In this document: positions 1 through 8,231 of the stretch, piece by piece
How positions within the stretch are numbered: the stretch's first letter is position 1
How the letters are laid out: each line of letters starts with the position of its first letter
Notes under the pieces: generated by a model
The model's input: only the letters and a program-made list of their open reading frames with translations
Told to the model about the DNA's origin: nothing
The model's database searches: none
Assembly: GCA_001795455.1 (NCBI GenBank)
Contig: MGPB01000021.1
Coordinates: 534,647-598,646 of the forward strand
Length of the DNA stretch: 64,000 bases
From: Curvibacter sp. GWA2_63_95
GTDB taxonomy: Bacteria > Pseudomonadota > Gammaproteobacteria > Burkholderiales > Burkholderiaceae_C
Reading direction: 5' to 3'
Program-made: the position numbers and the translations under genes

Positions 1-153
1 GAGGCCGCGCGCACGGCGGCCAATGGGGCCGGCCTGGGTCTGGCGATTGTGGACAAAACCATCCAACGCATGGGCGGCGTGTTCAAGCTGGCCAACTCCA
101 CGTCAGGCGGCCTGACAGCCCAGATCCGGCTGCAGCGCGCCACCCGTCTTTAA
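1..153 (+). CDS. Sensor histidine kinase, C-terminal end only
   Basis: Only the last 50 codons are in the window; the frame is open from base 1 to the TAA at 151-153. The peptide contains the G2 box GAGLGLAIV of a HATPase_c domain, followed by a short beta-strand tail with the GG(V/L) pattern typical of the end of histidine kinases. It is therefore the ATP-binding end of a two-component sensor, probably membrane-bound. The input signal and the partner regulator cannot be seen. It converges on ispF, and the two stop codons overlap. Confidence 0.75.
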   Translation, partial: EAARTAANGAGLGLAIVDKTIQRMGGVFKLANSTSGGLTAQIRLQRATRL

Positions 154-629
154 GCTTTCAACAGCAGCACCACAGCGCGTGCCTCCATGGCGCGCCCCTC
201 GCCCACCGGGCCCATTTTTTCAGCGGTTTTGGCCTTCACATTCACCTGGCCCACATCGATACCCAGCACGGCCGCCACGCGCTCACGCATGGGCACGATG
301 TAGGGCGCCAGCTTGGGCGCCTGGGCAATGATGGTGCTGTCCACATTGCCAATGGCATAGCCCAGCGCCCGAATATCGGCCGCCACCTTGGCCAACAACA
401 CCGCGGAGTCAGCCCCCAGGTACTGGGCATCGGTGTCGGGAAAATGCTTGCCAATATCGCCCAGCGCAGCGGCACCCAACAGGGCATCCGTGATGGCGTG
501 CAGCAAGGCGTCTGCATCGGAGTGGCCCAACAGGCCTTTGGTGTGGGGAATCTCGACTCCGCCCAAAATCAACTTGCGGCCTTCCACCAGCTGGTGCGTG
601 TCCCAACCTTCGCCGATTCGAATGTTCAT
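150..629 (-). CDS. ispF: 2-C-methyl-D-erythritol 2,4-cyclodiphosphate synthase
   Basis: IspF catalyses the cyclisation step of the non-mevalonate isoprenoid pathway. The protein is 159 aa, the normal length. It shows the metal-binding DTH near residue 10, GHSDAD, the [11 protein letters not shown] segment, [10 protein letters not shown] and the C-terminal [10 protein letters not shown] motif. The frame stays open far upstream, but homology begins at the ATG at 629, which has an AAGGA ribosome binding site about ten bases before it. It lies downstream of ispD on the same strand, with a gap of about 140 bases where no gene is visible. In many relatives the two genes touch. Confidence 0.96.
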   Translation of the reverse strand: MNIRIGEGWDTHQLVEGRKLILGGVEIPHTKGLLGHSDADALLHAITDALLGAAALGDIGKHFPDTDAQYLGADSAVLLAKVAADIRALGYAIGNVDSTIIAQAPKLAPYIVPMRERVAAVLGIDVGQVNVKAKTAEKMGPVGEGRAMEARAVVLLLKA

Positions 630-772
630 TCCCGTGTGTCCTTGGTTCTTGGGGTCGGGTTGACCGAAAACGTGGGCATCTGCATGCCCGAAATAGACGC
701 CAGCACCGGCTTGCGCTCGGCAGAACTGGCAATCGGGGTGACCTGCAAGGCGGCAAAGGCGTGCATGGCGAT

Positions 773-1468
773 TTACTCCAGTGCGCGCGCGGCCAGCACC
801 GCATGGGCCAACGCAAAGTCCTGCGGGTAGGTCACTTTGAAATTCTGCGCGCTCCCCTCGATCAGGCGGGGCTGCAGGCCAACGAACTCCATGGCGCTGG
901 ACTCGTCGGTCACGGCATCGCCCGCCATCTGCAAGGCCTGCTGCAGCGCGCCGATGCGAAACATCTGCGGGGTCTGGGCCAGCCACTTGTCACTGCGGTC
1001 CACCGTCTGGGCCACGCGCCCATCCTGCGCCTGCTTCAGTGTGTCTGGCAGCTTGAGCGCCAGCAGGCCGCCTACCGCGTCGTGCTGGCAGGCATCCATC
1101 AGCGCCTCAATCTGGGCGGGCGTCACCAAGCAGCGGGCGGCATCATGCACCAGCACCCAGTCATCGGCCAAAGCACCCTGCGCCTGCAAGGCAGTTAGAC
1201 CATTCAATACGGTCTTAGCCCTTGTGGATCCTCCGCAAGCAGCTACCAAAACCATAGCATTTTGCTGATCAAAGAATAGGTCGCCGGGGGATACCACCAC
1301 CAGAATCCCTGCCAGCCGGGGCACCGCGGTGAAGGCTGCCAGCGTATGCAGCACCATGGGCTGACCGGCGATGGGCTGGTACTGCTTGGGGCCTGCAGCG
1401 CCTGAGCGGCTGCCATAGCCAGCACAGGGAATCAACGCAAAGAAGCGCGAGGTTGTGATCTGCTGCAT
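773..1468 (-). CDS. ispD: 2-C-methyl-D-erythritol 4-phosphate cytidylyltransferase
   Basis: IspD transfers CMP to MEP, two steps before IspF. The product is 231 aa with the nucleotide-binding N terminus [17 protein letters not shown], the VHDAAR motif and the late TDESSAMEF segment. The ATG at 1468 is chosen because homology starts there. Codons around 1201-1258, which carry the conserved GGSTR...VLNGL stretch, also match the dispersed 60-bp repeat of this window in sense orientation. The repeat-like sequence and the conserved motif therefore coincide. The CTP/MEP fold looks intact, so the enzyme is expected to be active. Confidence 0.95.
   Translation of the reverse strand: MQQITTSRFFALIPCAGYGSRSGAAGPKQYQPIAGQPMVLHTLAAFTAVPRLAGILVVVSPGDLFFDQQNAMVLVAACGGSTRAKTVLNGLTALQAQGALADDWVLVHDAARCLVTPAQIEALMDACQHDAVGGLLALKLPDTLKQAQDGRVAQTVDRSDKWLAQTPQMFRIGALQQALQMAGDAVTDESSAMEFVGLQPRLIEGSAQNFKVTYPQDFALAHAVLAARALE
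1201..1258 (-). repeat. Dispersed 60-bp repeat, copy 1 (inside ispD, sense)
   Basis: Read on the minus strand it starts GCTATGGTTTTGGTAGCTGC, continues TTGCGGAGGATCCACAAGG and then GCTAAGACC. This aligns base by base with the other eleven copies. It lies in frame inside ispD and encodes the [10 protein letters not shown] stretch. Confidence 0.7.
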
Positions 1469-1646
1469 GGTCAATAGCGTTCTCTGACAGGGGTAATCAG
1501 GTGGGAGTCGGCAAGGTGCCCGCTGTGCGGCGAAGATAAGGAAAAGATGGCAAAATTTCCACGTCCATTCGCAGGGCAAAGATTCACCCATGCAGGTGAA
1601 AAATGGATGCAAACCGTCGCAGCGACGAATCATATCAATTGAGCCC

Positions 1647-3803
1647 ATGCCGTATCTCCTTCCCCTGTACGACCCCACCACGGTCCTGTTATCACTGCTG
1701 ATTGGTTGTTTTGCGTCCTTTGTCACGCTGGAACTGGCCAAACGCATGCGTTCGCCCGACAAGGCACTGGCCCGCTTCTGGTGGTTTGGCGGGGCGATCA
1801 CCATGGGCACGGGCATTTGGTCCATGCACTTTGTGGGCATGTTTGCATTCACCTTGCCCATTGAACTGGGTTACCGGGGCATGCAGACCTTTGTGTCCTG
1901 GATCGCCGTGGTCGTGGTTTCCGCGATTGCCCTGGGGGCTGCCAACCAAGGGCAGCTCAGCCGACCACGGCTGGTCACCAGCGCACTGTTAATGGGAGCT
2001 GGCATTTGTGCCATGCATTACACCGGCATGGCTGCGCTGGACATGGCTCCGGGCATCGTCTGGGACTGGTGGCTGGTGGCGGCCTCTGCGGTGATTGCAA
2101 CCACCGCATCGGCAGTTGCACTGCTGATTTTTTTCTGGCTGCGCCGTGTCAATCGAAAGCACCTGTGGGCCTACCAACTGGCCGCCGCCCTGGTCATGGG
2201 CCTGGCCATCACCGGCATGCACTACACCGGCATGGCAGCGGCGCAGTTTCCGATCAACTCCATTTGCCTCAGCGCAGATGCGCTGGCCGGAGATGAACTG
2301 GGCCTGTTTGTGATCCTGGGCACCTTGATGCTCCTGAGCATGACCATGGTCACCGCCATCCTGGATGCACGCATGCAAAGCAGAGCATCGCGACTCTCGA
2401 ACAAATTGCAATCCACCAACGCCGAACTGCAAAAAGCCAACGAGGTCTTGCAGCAGCACGCATTCACAGACGCCCTGACGGGACTGCCCAACCGCCTGCT
2501 GCTGGAAGACCGGCTGCGCCACGCGGTGAGCCGCTTCGAACGCCAGGACAAATCGCCGGCGTCGCGCCATCTCAAGCGCATCGCCGTGCTGTTTATCGAC
2601 CTGGACGGTTTCAAGCCCATCAACGATGCCTTTGGACATGCCACTGGCGACAAGGTGCTGCAGCAAGTAGCACAGCGACTGCAGCAGTGCGCCCGCGAGG
2701 CCGACACCGTGGCCCGGCTTGGGGGCGACGAGTTTGTCATCTTGCTGGAAGACCTGGGCAATACCGCCGATGCCGTCACTCTGGCACAGCGGGTGATCAA
2801 CCAGTTTGCGGCCCCGCTGGAGATCGACGGCCGCTCCATGCACCTGGGCACTTCCATCGGCATTGCGCTATGCCCCGACCATGCACAGAACGAAAAACTG
2901 CTGGCCCACGCCGATGCCGCCATGTACGCCGCCAAGCGCATGGGAGGCCGCAACTACGCCCTGTTTGAAGCGCATATGGACGCCAGCAACCACGGCGAGG
3001 TCAGCCTGCATGCGGACCTGAGCCAGGCGCTGGCCCGGGGCGAGATTTCATTGCACTACCAGCCCAAGGTGGAAAACCGCCGCGGCACCATCCGCGGGGT
3101 GGAGGCCCTGCTGCGCTGGCAACACCCACGGCGTGGCGCTGTCGGGCCCCATATCTTTATCCCGATTGCCGAACGCTACGGCTTGATCAATGCGCTGGGC
3201 GACTGGGTCATCAACGAGGCCTGCCGGCAAATGCAGGCGTGGCAAGAGGCGGGCCTGAACCTCTCTGTGGCCATCAACCTGTCGGTCTACCAGCTGCGCC
3301 AGGACAACCTGGGCGAGCGCATTGGCGCCGCGCTGAAACGCCACGGCATTCCCCCCGAACGCCTGGTGTGCGAAATCACCGAGTCTGTCGCCATGGAAGA
3401 CATCCGGGCCACACAAACCGCATTCGATGCCATCAGCCGCCTCGGCGTGCTGCTGTCGATTGACGATTTTGGTACCGGCTACTCCAGCCTGAGCTACCTG
3501 CGCCAGTTGCCCGCCAAGCAGCTCAAGATCGACCGCAGTTTCATTCTCGATATTGAAGACAGTGTGGATGCACGCGCCATTGTGGACGCCGTCATCAAGT
3601 TAGCCCATGCCCTGGGCCTGCACGTGGTGGCAGAAGGCGTCGAGACAGAGGCCCAGCGGGACATTCTGCTGACGCTGGATTGCGACGAAATGCAGGGCTA
3701 CCTGTTCGCCCGCCCCATGACGCCTGCCGCACTGCTGGAGATGGCCCGTAGCACCCCAGGTGAGGGGCGTACCGGCTTCTCCCCCTCGGTGCTGGAGCTG
3801 TGA
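1647..3803 (+). CDS. MHYT-GGDEF-EAL membrane signalling protein
   Basis: A 718-aa c-di-GMP signalling protein. The N-terminal MHYT domain has three MH(F/Y)xGM motifs: MHFVGM near residue 59 and two later MHYTGM copies. These sit at the edges of about seven membrane helices and are thought in this family to bind metal or sense gases such as O2 or NO. A short coiled coil leads to a GGDEF domain (RLGGDEFVILL near residue 355), followed by an EAL domain (EALLRWQHP, later DDFGTGYSSL). Both catalytic motifs are intact, so either synthesis or hydrolysis is possible. The ATG at 1647 is chosen because the upstream codons are not hydrophobic or conserved-looking. Transcribed alone, divergent from ispD. 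Confidence 0.9.
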   Translation: MPYLLPLYDPTTVLLSLLIGCFASFVTLELAKRMRSPDKALARFWWFGGAITMGTGIWSMHFVGMFAFTLPIELGYRGMQTFVSWIAVVVVSAIALGAANQGQLSRPRLVTSALLMGAGICAMHYTGMAALDMAPGIVWDWWLVAASAVIATTASAVALLIFFWLRRVNRKHLWAYQLAAALVMGLAITGMHYTGMAAAQFPINSICLSADALAGDELGLFVILGTLMLLSMTMVTAILDARMQSRASRLSNKLQSTNAELQKANEVLQQHAFTDALTGLPNRLLLEDRLRHAVSRFERQDKSPASRHLKRIAVLFIDLDGFKPINDAFGHATGDKVLQQVAQRLQQCAREADTVARLGGDEFVILLEDLGNTADAVTLAQRVINQFAAPLEIDGRSMHLGTSIGIALCPDHAQNEKLLAHADAAMYAAKRMGGRNYALFEAHMDASNHGEVSLHADLSQALARGEISLHYQPKVENRRGTIRGVEALLRWQHPRRGAVGPHIFIPIAERYGLINALGDWVINEACRQMQAWQEAGLNLSVAINLSVYQLRQDNLGERIGAALKRHGIPPERLVCEITESVAMEDIRATQTAFDAISRLGVLLSIDDFGTGYSSLSYLRQLPAKQLKIDRSFILDIEDSVDARAIVDAVIKLAHALGLHVVAEGVETEAQRDILLTLDCDEMQGYLFARPMTPAALLEMARSTPGEGRTGFSPSVLEL

Positions 3804-3845
3804 ACGGCCCTTAAAATACCCGTAGCCTGCCCCCGCAGGTTTTTC

Positions 3846-3873
3846 ACACCCCCAAACCGTCGTTTGGGGGTGT
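3846..3873 (+). terminator. Hairpin between the MHYT protein and mfd
   Basis: A perfect 11-bp stem, ACACCCCCAAA and TTTGGGGGTGT, closes a 6-base loop 42 bases after the upstream stop codon. The following T-rich tract is weak, so it is a probable but not textbook terminator. Confidence 0.55.
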
Positions 3874-3904
3874 TCTGCATTTCTTGCCGCATTCGATACC
3901 CGTT

Positions 3905-6900
3905 ATGGATTTACCTAAACTCACCAGCGGCAAACGCTTCACCCTCCCCCGCCCGGTCGGCTCGGCGGATGCCCTGCTCCTGGCCCGCCTGGGCGAACGC
4001 GAAAAAGCGGCTGGCCAGCCCATGACGGTGGTCACGGCCAATGCCAGTGACGCCCAGCGCCTGCTCGAAGAAATCGCGTTTTTTGCCCCCACCCTGCGCT
4101 GCGCCCTGTTTCCCGACTGGGAGACCCTGCCCTACGACACGTTTTCGCCGCACCAGGACCTGATCAGCGAGCGCTTGGCCACGTTGTGGCGCATCTCCCA
4201 GCGCGACCAGGACACCGGTGCCGATGTGGTTATCGTGCCCGCGACCACCGCCTTGTACCGGCTGGCGCCGCCCAGCTTTCTGGCGGGCTACACCTTCGAG
4301 TTCAAAGTCAAGCAAAAGCTGGACGAAGCCAAACTCAAAAGCCAATTGACGCTGGCGGGTTACAGCCATGTCACCCAGGTGGTGAGCCCCGGCGAATACG
4401 CCGTGCGCGGCGGGCTGATTGATTTGTTTCCCATGGGCAGCCCGGTGCCGTACCGGGTGGACTTGTTTGACGACGAAATCGACAGCATCCGCACCTTCGA
4501 CCCCGACAGCCAGCGCAGCCTCTACCCGGTGCCCGAAGTGCGCCTGCTGCCCGGCCGCGAGTTCCCCATGGACGACGAGGCACGTGCCAAGTTCCGCAGC
4601 CGCTGGCGCGAGATGCTGGAGGGCGACCCGACCAAAAGCCGTATCTACAAAGACATTGGCAATGGTGTCGCCACCGCCGGCATCGAGTACTACCTGCCAC
4701 TGTTCTTCGACGAGATGGCTACGGTGTTCGACTATGTGGGAGACAGTGCCCGCGCAGCAGGCGCCCAGGGGCCCTATTCCTCCACCGTAGTGCTGCATGG
4801 TGACCTGGAGCCTGCCTTCCAGCGCTTCTGGCAAGACACCAAAGACCGCTACCGCCTGGTACAGGGCGACCCCGACCGCCCCGCCCTGCCCCCTGAAGCC
4901 CTGTTTCTGGGCATCGAGCAGTTTTATGCCCGGGCCAACGCCCACGCCCAGCTGGCGATCCGCGCACCGGGTGAAGGTGATGCGTTTGTGGAGTTTGCGG
5001 GCCTGCCCCCCCTGTCGGTCGAGCGTGGCACCGAAGACCCGCTCTCCCGCCTCAAGGCCCACGCGCGCAACACCCAGCACCGCATCCTGGTGCTGGCCGA
5101 GAGCGATGGCCGGCGCGAGAGCCTGCTGGACTTCTTGCGCGCCAGTGGCATCTCACCACCGGCGTTTGACTCGCTGGCCGAATTTCTGGCCAGCGACGAG
5201 AAGTTTGGCATTGCCACCGCGGGCCTGACGGTCGGCTTTAGCTGGCTGGAATTCGGCATCGACCTGGTCACCGAGACCGAGCTGTTTGCCGCCGGCCCCA
5301 CCACCCGCCGCCGCAAGAAGCAGGAGCAGGTCAGCGATGTGGAAGCGCTGATCAAGGACCTCTCCGAGCTCAATGTGGGTGACCCCGTGGTGCACAGCGC
5401 GCACGGCATTGGGCGTTACCGCGGCCTGATCAACATGGACATGGGCAACAAAAATGCCCAGGGCGAGCCCGAACTGCAGGAGTTTTTGCACCTGGAGTAC
5501 GCCGACAAGGCCACGCTCTATGTGCCCGTGAGCCAGTTGCAACTGATCAGCCGCTACACCGGCGTGAGTGCCGACGAGGCCCCGTTGCACCGCCTGGGCA
5601 GCGGACAGTGGGAAAAAGCCAAACGCCGCGCTGCCGAACAGGTGCGCGACAGCGCGGCCGAGCTGCTCAACATCTACGCGCGCCGCGCGGCGCGCGAAGG
5701 CCACGCCTTCCGCTACAGCCCGGGCGACTACGAAACCTTTGCCAACGACTTCGGCTTTGAAGAGACCGCCGACCAGAAGGCCGCCATCCACTGCGTGATC
5801 CAGGACATGATCAGCCCCCGCCCCATGGACCGCCTGGTCTGCGGCGACGTGGGCTTTGGCAAGACCGAAGTCGCCTTGCGCGCAGCCTTTGTCGCCGTGA
5901 CGGGCGGCAAACAGGTGGCGTTTTTGGCGCCCACCACGCTCTTGGCCGAACAGCACTACCAGACGCTGGTGGACCGCTTCGGCAAGTGGCCGGTGAAGAT
6001 TGCCGAGATGAGCCGCTTTCGCAGTGGCAAGGAAATCACCGCCGCCCTCAAGGGCGTGGCGGATGGCACGGTGGACATTGTGGTGGGCACGCACAAGCTG
6101 CTGAGCCAGGACACCAAGTTCGCCAACCTGGGCCTGCTGATCATCGACGAGGAACACCGCTTTGGCGTGCGCCACAAGGAACAGATGAAGGCGCTGCGCG
6201 CCGAGGTGGATGTGCTCACGCTCACCGCCACCCCCATCCCGCGCACGCTGGGCATGGCGCTCGAAGGCCTACGCGATTTGAGCGTGATTGCCACCGCCCC
6301 GCAGCGCCGGCTGGCGATCAAGACCTTTGTGCGCTCCGAGGGCAATGGCGTGATCCGCGAGGCCGTGCTGCGCGAATTGAAGCGTGGCGGGCAGGTCTAC
6401 TTTCTGCACAACGAGGTGGAGACCATCGAGAACCGGCGCCAGAAGCTCGAAGAGCTGCTGCCCGAGGCCCGCATTGCCGTGGCCCACGGCCAGATGCCGG
6501 AGCGCCAGCTCGAAGCGGTGATGCGCGACTTCATCGCCCAGCGCTACAACCTGCTGCTGTGCTCCACGATTATTGAGACCGGCATCGACGTGCCCACGGC
6601 CAACACCATCGTCATGAGCCGCGCCGACAAGTTTGGCCTGGCGCAGCTGCACCAGCTGCGTGGTCGTGTGGGCCGCAGCCACCACCAGGCCTATGCCTAC
6701 CTGATGGTGCCCGACATCGAAGGGCTGACCAAGCAGGCCCAGCAGCGCTTGGATGCGATCCAGCAGATGGAAGAACTCGGCAGCGGCTTTTACCTGGCCA
6801 TGCACGACCTGGAGATTCGCGGTGCCGGCGAGGTGCTGGGCGAAAACCAGAGCGGCAACATGCTGGAGGTGGGCTTCCAGCTCTACAACGAGATGCTGAG

Positions 6901-7414
6901 CGAAGCGGTGCGCTGCCTGAAGGCCGGCATCGAGCCCGACCTGCTGAGCCCGCTCAACGTCACCACCGAAATCAACCTGCACGCCCCGGCGCTGCTGCCC
7001 GACGACTACTGCGGCGACGTGCACCTGCGCCTCTCGTTCTACAAAAAGCTGGCGACGGCGAAGAACACCGACCAGGTGGACGGCCTGCTCGAAGAAATTG
7101 TGGACCGCTTTGGCAAACTGCCCGCCCAGGCGCAGACCCTCATCGACGTGCACCGCCTGCGGGTGATTGCCAAGCCCTACGGTGTGGTCAAGGTGGACGC
7201 AGCCCCCGGCGTGATCACCATCACCTTCAAGAAGGACCCGCCGATCGACCCCATGAAGATCATTGGCCTGATCCAGAAGAACAAACACATCAAGCTGGCC
7301 GGCAACGAGAAGCTGCGCATTGAGCGCGAGCTGCTGGAAGTGAAAGACCGGGCGCAGATGGTGCGCGACATCCTCAAGAGCCTGGGTCAACCCCTCGCAG
7401 CCACCCCCGCCTAG
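3905..7414 (+). CDS. mfd: Transcription-repair coupling factor
   Basis: Mfd removes RNA polymerase stalled at DNA lesions and recruits UvrA. At 1169 aa it has the normal length. The N-terminal UvrB-like region includes FPDWETLPYDTFSPH. A CarD/RID-like polymerase-binding region lies around residues 485-570 (GDPVVHSAHGIGRYRG). The SF2 helicase core has the Walker A GDVGFGKTEVAL near residue 648, the DEEHRFG box and the TATPIPRTL box, followed by the TRCF C-terminal domain. A TTG seven codons upstream is open, but the ATG at 3905 starts the homology. Confidence 0.97.
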   Translation: MDLPKLTSGKRFTLPRPVGSADALLLARLGEREKAAGQPMTVVTANASDAQRLLEEIAFFAPTLRCALFPDWETLPYDTFSPHQDLISERLATLWRISQRDQDTGADVVIVPATTALYRLAPPSFLAGYTFEFKVKQKLDEAKLKSQLTLAGYSHVTQVVSPGEYAVRGGLIDLFPMGSPVPYRVDLFDDEIDSIRTFDPDSQRSLYPVPEVRLLPGREFPMDDEARAKFRSRWREMLEGDPTKSRIYKDIGNGVATAGIEYYLPLFFDEMATVFDYVGDSARAAGAQGPYSSTVVLHGDLEPAFQRFWQDTKDRYRLVQGDPDRPALPPEALFLGIEQFYARANAHAQLAIRAPGEGDAFVEFAGLPPLSVERGTEDPLSRLKAHARNTQHRILVLAESDGRRESLLDFLRASGISPPAFDSLAEFLASDEKFGIATAGLTVGFSWLEFGIDLVTETELFAAGPTTRRRKKQEQVSDVEALIKDLSELNVGDPVVHSAHGIGRYRGLINMDMGNKNAQGEPELQEFLHLEYADKATLYVPVSQLQLISRYTGVSADEAPLHRLGSGQWEKAKRRAAEQVRDSAAELLNIYARRAAREGHAFRYSPGDYETFANDFGFEETADQKAAIHCVIQDMISPRPMDRLVCGDVGFGKTEVALRAAFVAVTGGKQVAFLAPTTLLAEQHYQTLVDRFGKWPVKIAEMSRFRSGKEITAALKGVADGTVDIVVGTHKLLSQDTKFANLGLLIIDEEHRFGVRHKEQMKALRAEVDVLTLTATPIPRTLGMALEGLRDLSVIATAPQRRLAIKTFVRSEGNGVIREAVLRELKRGGQVYFLHNEVETIENRRQKLEELLPEARIAVAHGQMPERQLEAVMRDFIAQRYNLLLCSTIIETGIDVPTANTIVMSRADKFGLAQLHQLRGRVGRSHHQAYAYLMVPDIEGLTKQAQQRLDAIQQMEELGSGFYLAMHDLEIRGAGEVLGENQSGNMLEVGFQLYNEMLSEAVRCLKAGIEPDLLSPLNVTTEINLHAPALLPDDYCGDVHLRLSFYKKLATAKNTDQVDGLLEEIVDRFGKLPAQAQTLIDVHRLRVIAKPYGVVKVDAAPGVITITFKKDPPIDPMKIIGLIQKNKHIKLAGNEKLRIERELLEVKDRAQMVRDILKSLGQPLAATPA

Positions 7415-7418
7415 TTAC

Positions 7419-7477
7419 GCATCAAATCGGCCTCTAGCCCCCGTAGATATTGCGCGAACAGCTCCTAATTTCATAGC
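7419..7477 (-). repeat. Dispersed 60-bp repeat, copy 2 (mfd-serB intergenic)
   Basis: Read on the minus strand: GCTATGAAATTAGGAGCTG, then TTCGCGCAATATCTACGGGG, then GCTAGAGGCCGATTTGATGC. It fills almost the whole gap between mfd and serB. It is one of the cleanest copies and is useful as a reference for the family. Confidence 0.75.
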
Positions 7478-7487
7478 AAACAACCCC

Positions 7488-8210
7488 ATGTCCAGCACCG
7501 AAACCTCCCCCGGCCTCGTCATCCAGAACCTGCCCGCCGCACTGAAGCTTGCCGACTACAAGCTCATCGCGTTTGACATGGACTCCACGCTCATCAACAT
7601 CGAGTGCATCGACGAAATAGCCGACGCCGTGGGCCGCAAGGCCGAAGTGGCCGCCATCACCGAGGCGGCCATGCGCGGGGAGATCACCGACTTCAAGGAC
7701 AGCCTGCGCCGCCGGGTGGCCTTGCTCCAGGGCGTGACGGTGGCTGACCTGGAAGCCGTCAAGCGCGAACGCCTGCAGCTCAACCCCGGCGCCGCCGCGC
7801 TGGTGGCGGCCTGCCAAAAGGCGGGGCTCAAGGTGCTGCTGGTCAGCGGCGGCTTTACCTACTTTGCCGAGCATGTGCGCGCGCTGCTGGGTATCGACTT
7901 CACGCGCTCCAATGTGCTGGAAATTGCCTCAGGCCCCCACTGCGGCGTGTTGACCGGGGGGCTGGTGCAGCAGAGCTGGGGTGACATCTGCGATGGTGCC
8001 GAGAAACGCCGCACGCTGCTGGAAGTGGCCTCGCTCCTGGGTATAGAACCTGCGCAGTGCATTGCCATGGGCGACGGCGCCAATGACCTGCCCATGATGG
8101 GTGCGGCGGGCCTCTCGGTGGCTTACCACGCCAAGCCCGCCGTGCGCGCCCAGGCCCAGGTGGCCATCAACGAAGGCGGGCTGGACCGCTTGCTGGAAGT
8201 GCTGGCGTAA
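7488..8210 (+). CDS. serB: Phosphoserine phosphatase
   Basis: SerB makes L-serine from phosphoserine, the last step of the phosphorylated pathway. The protein is 240 aa of the HAD superfamily: motif I FDMDSTLINIECIDEIA with the catalytic Asp pair, motif II VSGGFTYFAE, and motif III GDGANDLPMMGAAGLSVAY. It lacks the long N-terminal ACT-like extension of the E. coli protein, as is usual for short SerB forms. It sits in the same direction as mfd but is separated by a repeat copy, so co-transcription is uncertain. Confidence 0.95.
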   Translation: MSSTETSPGLVIQNLPAALKLADYKLIAFDMDSTLINIECIDEIADAVGRKAEVAAITEAAMRGEITDFKDSLRRRVALLQGVTVADLEAVKRERLQLNPGAAALVAACQKAGLKVLLVSGGFTYFAEHVRALLGIDFTRSNVLEIASGPHCGVLTGGLVQQSWGDICDGAEKRRTLLEVASLLGIEPAQCIAMGDGANDLPMMGAAGLSVAYHAKPAVRAQAQVAINEGGLDRLLEVLA

Positions 8211-8227
8211 ACCGCCGCCTGGGCGGT
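8211..8227 (+). terminator. Short hairpin between serB and phoD
   Basis: ACCGCC and GGCGGT flank a small GCCTG-type loop immediately after the serB stop. It lies between two convergent genes but lacks a T-run, so it is only a candidate. Confidence 0.35.
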
Positions 8228-8231
8228 GTGT

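Noticed and set aside
630..772. A further gene or pseudogene between ispD and ispF
   Set aside because: The frame is open as an extension of ispF, but the residues show no homology and no start with a ribosome binding site. It appears to be a plain spacer.
1615..1627. Perfect palindrome CGTCGCAGCGACG in the ispD-MHYT gap
   Set aside because: Short and single; it could be an operator, but nothing supports a particular regulator.
773..1861. A longer IspD beginning far upstream
   Set aside because: The additional residues overlap the divergent MHYT gene on the other strand, and IspD homology starts at the ATG at 1468.
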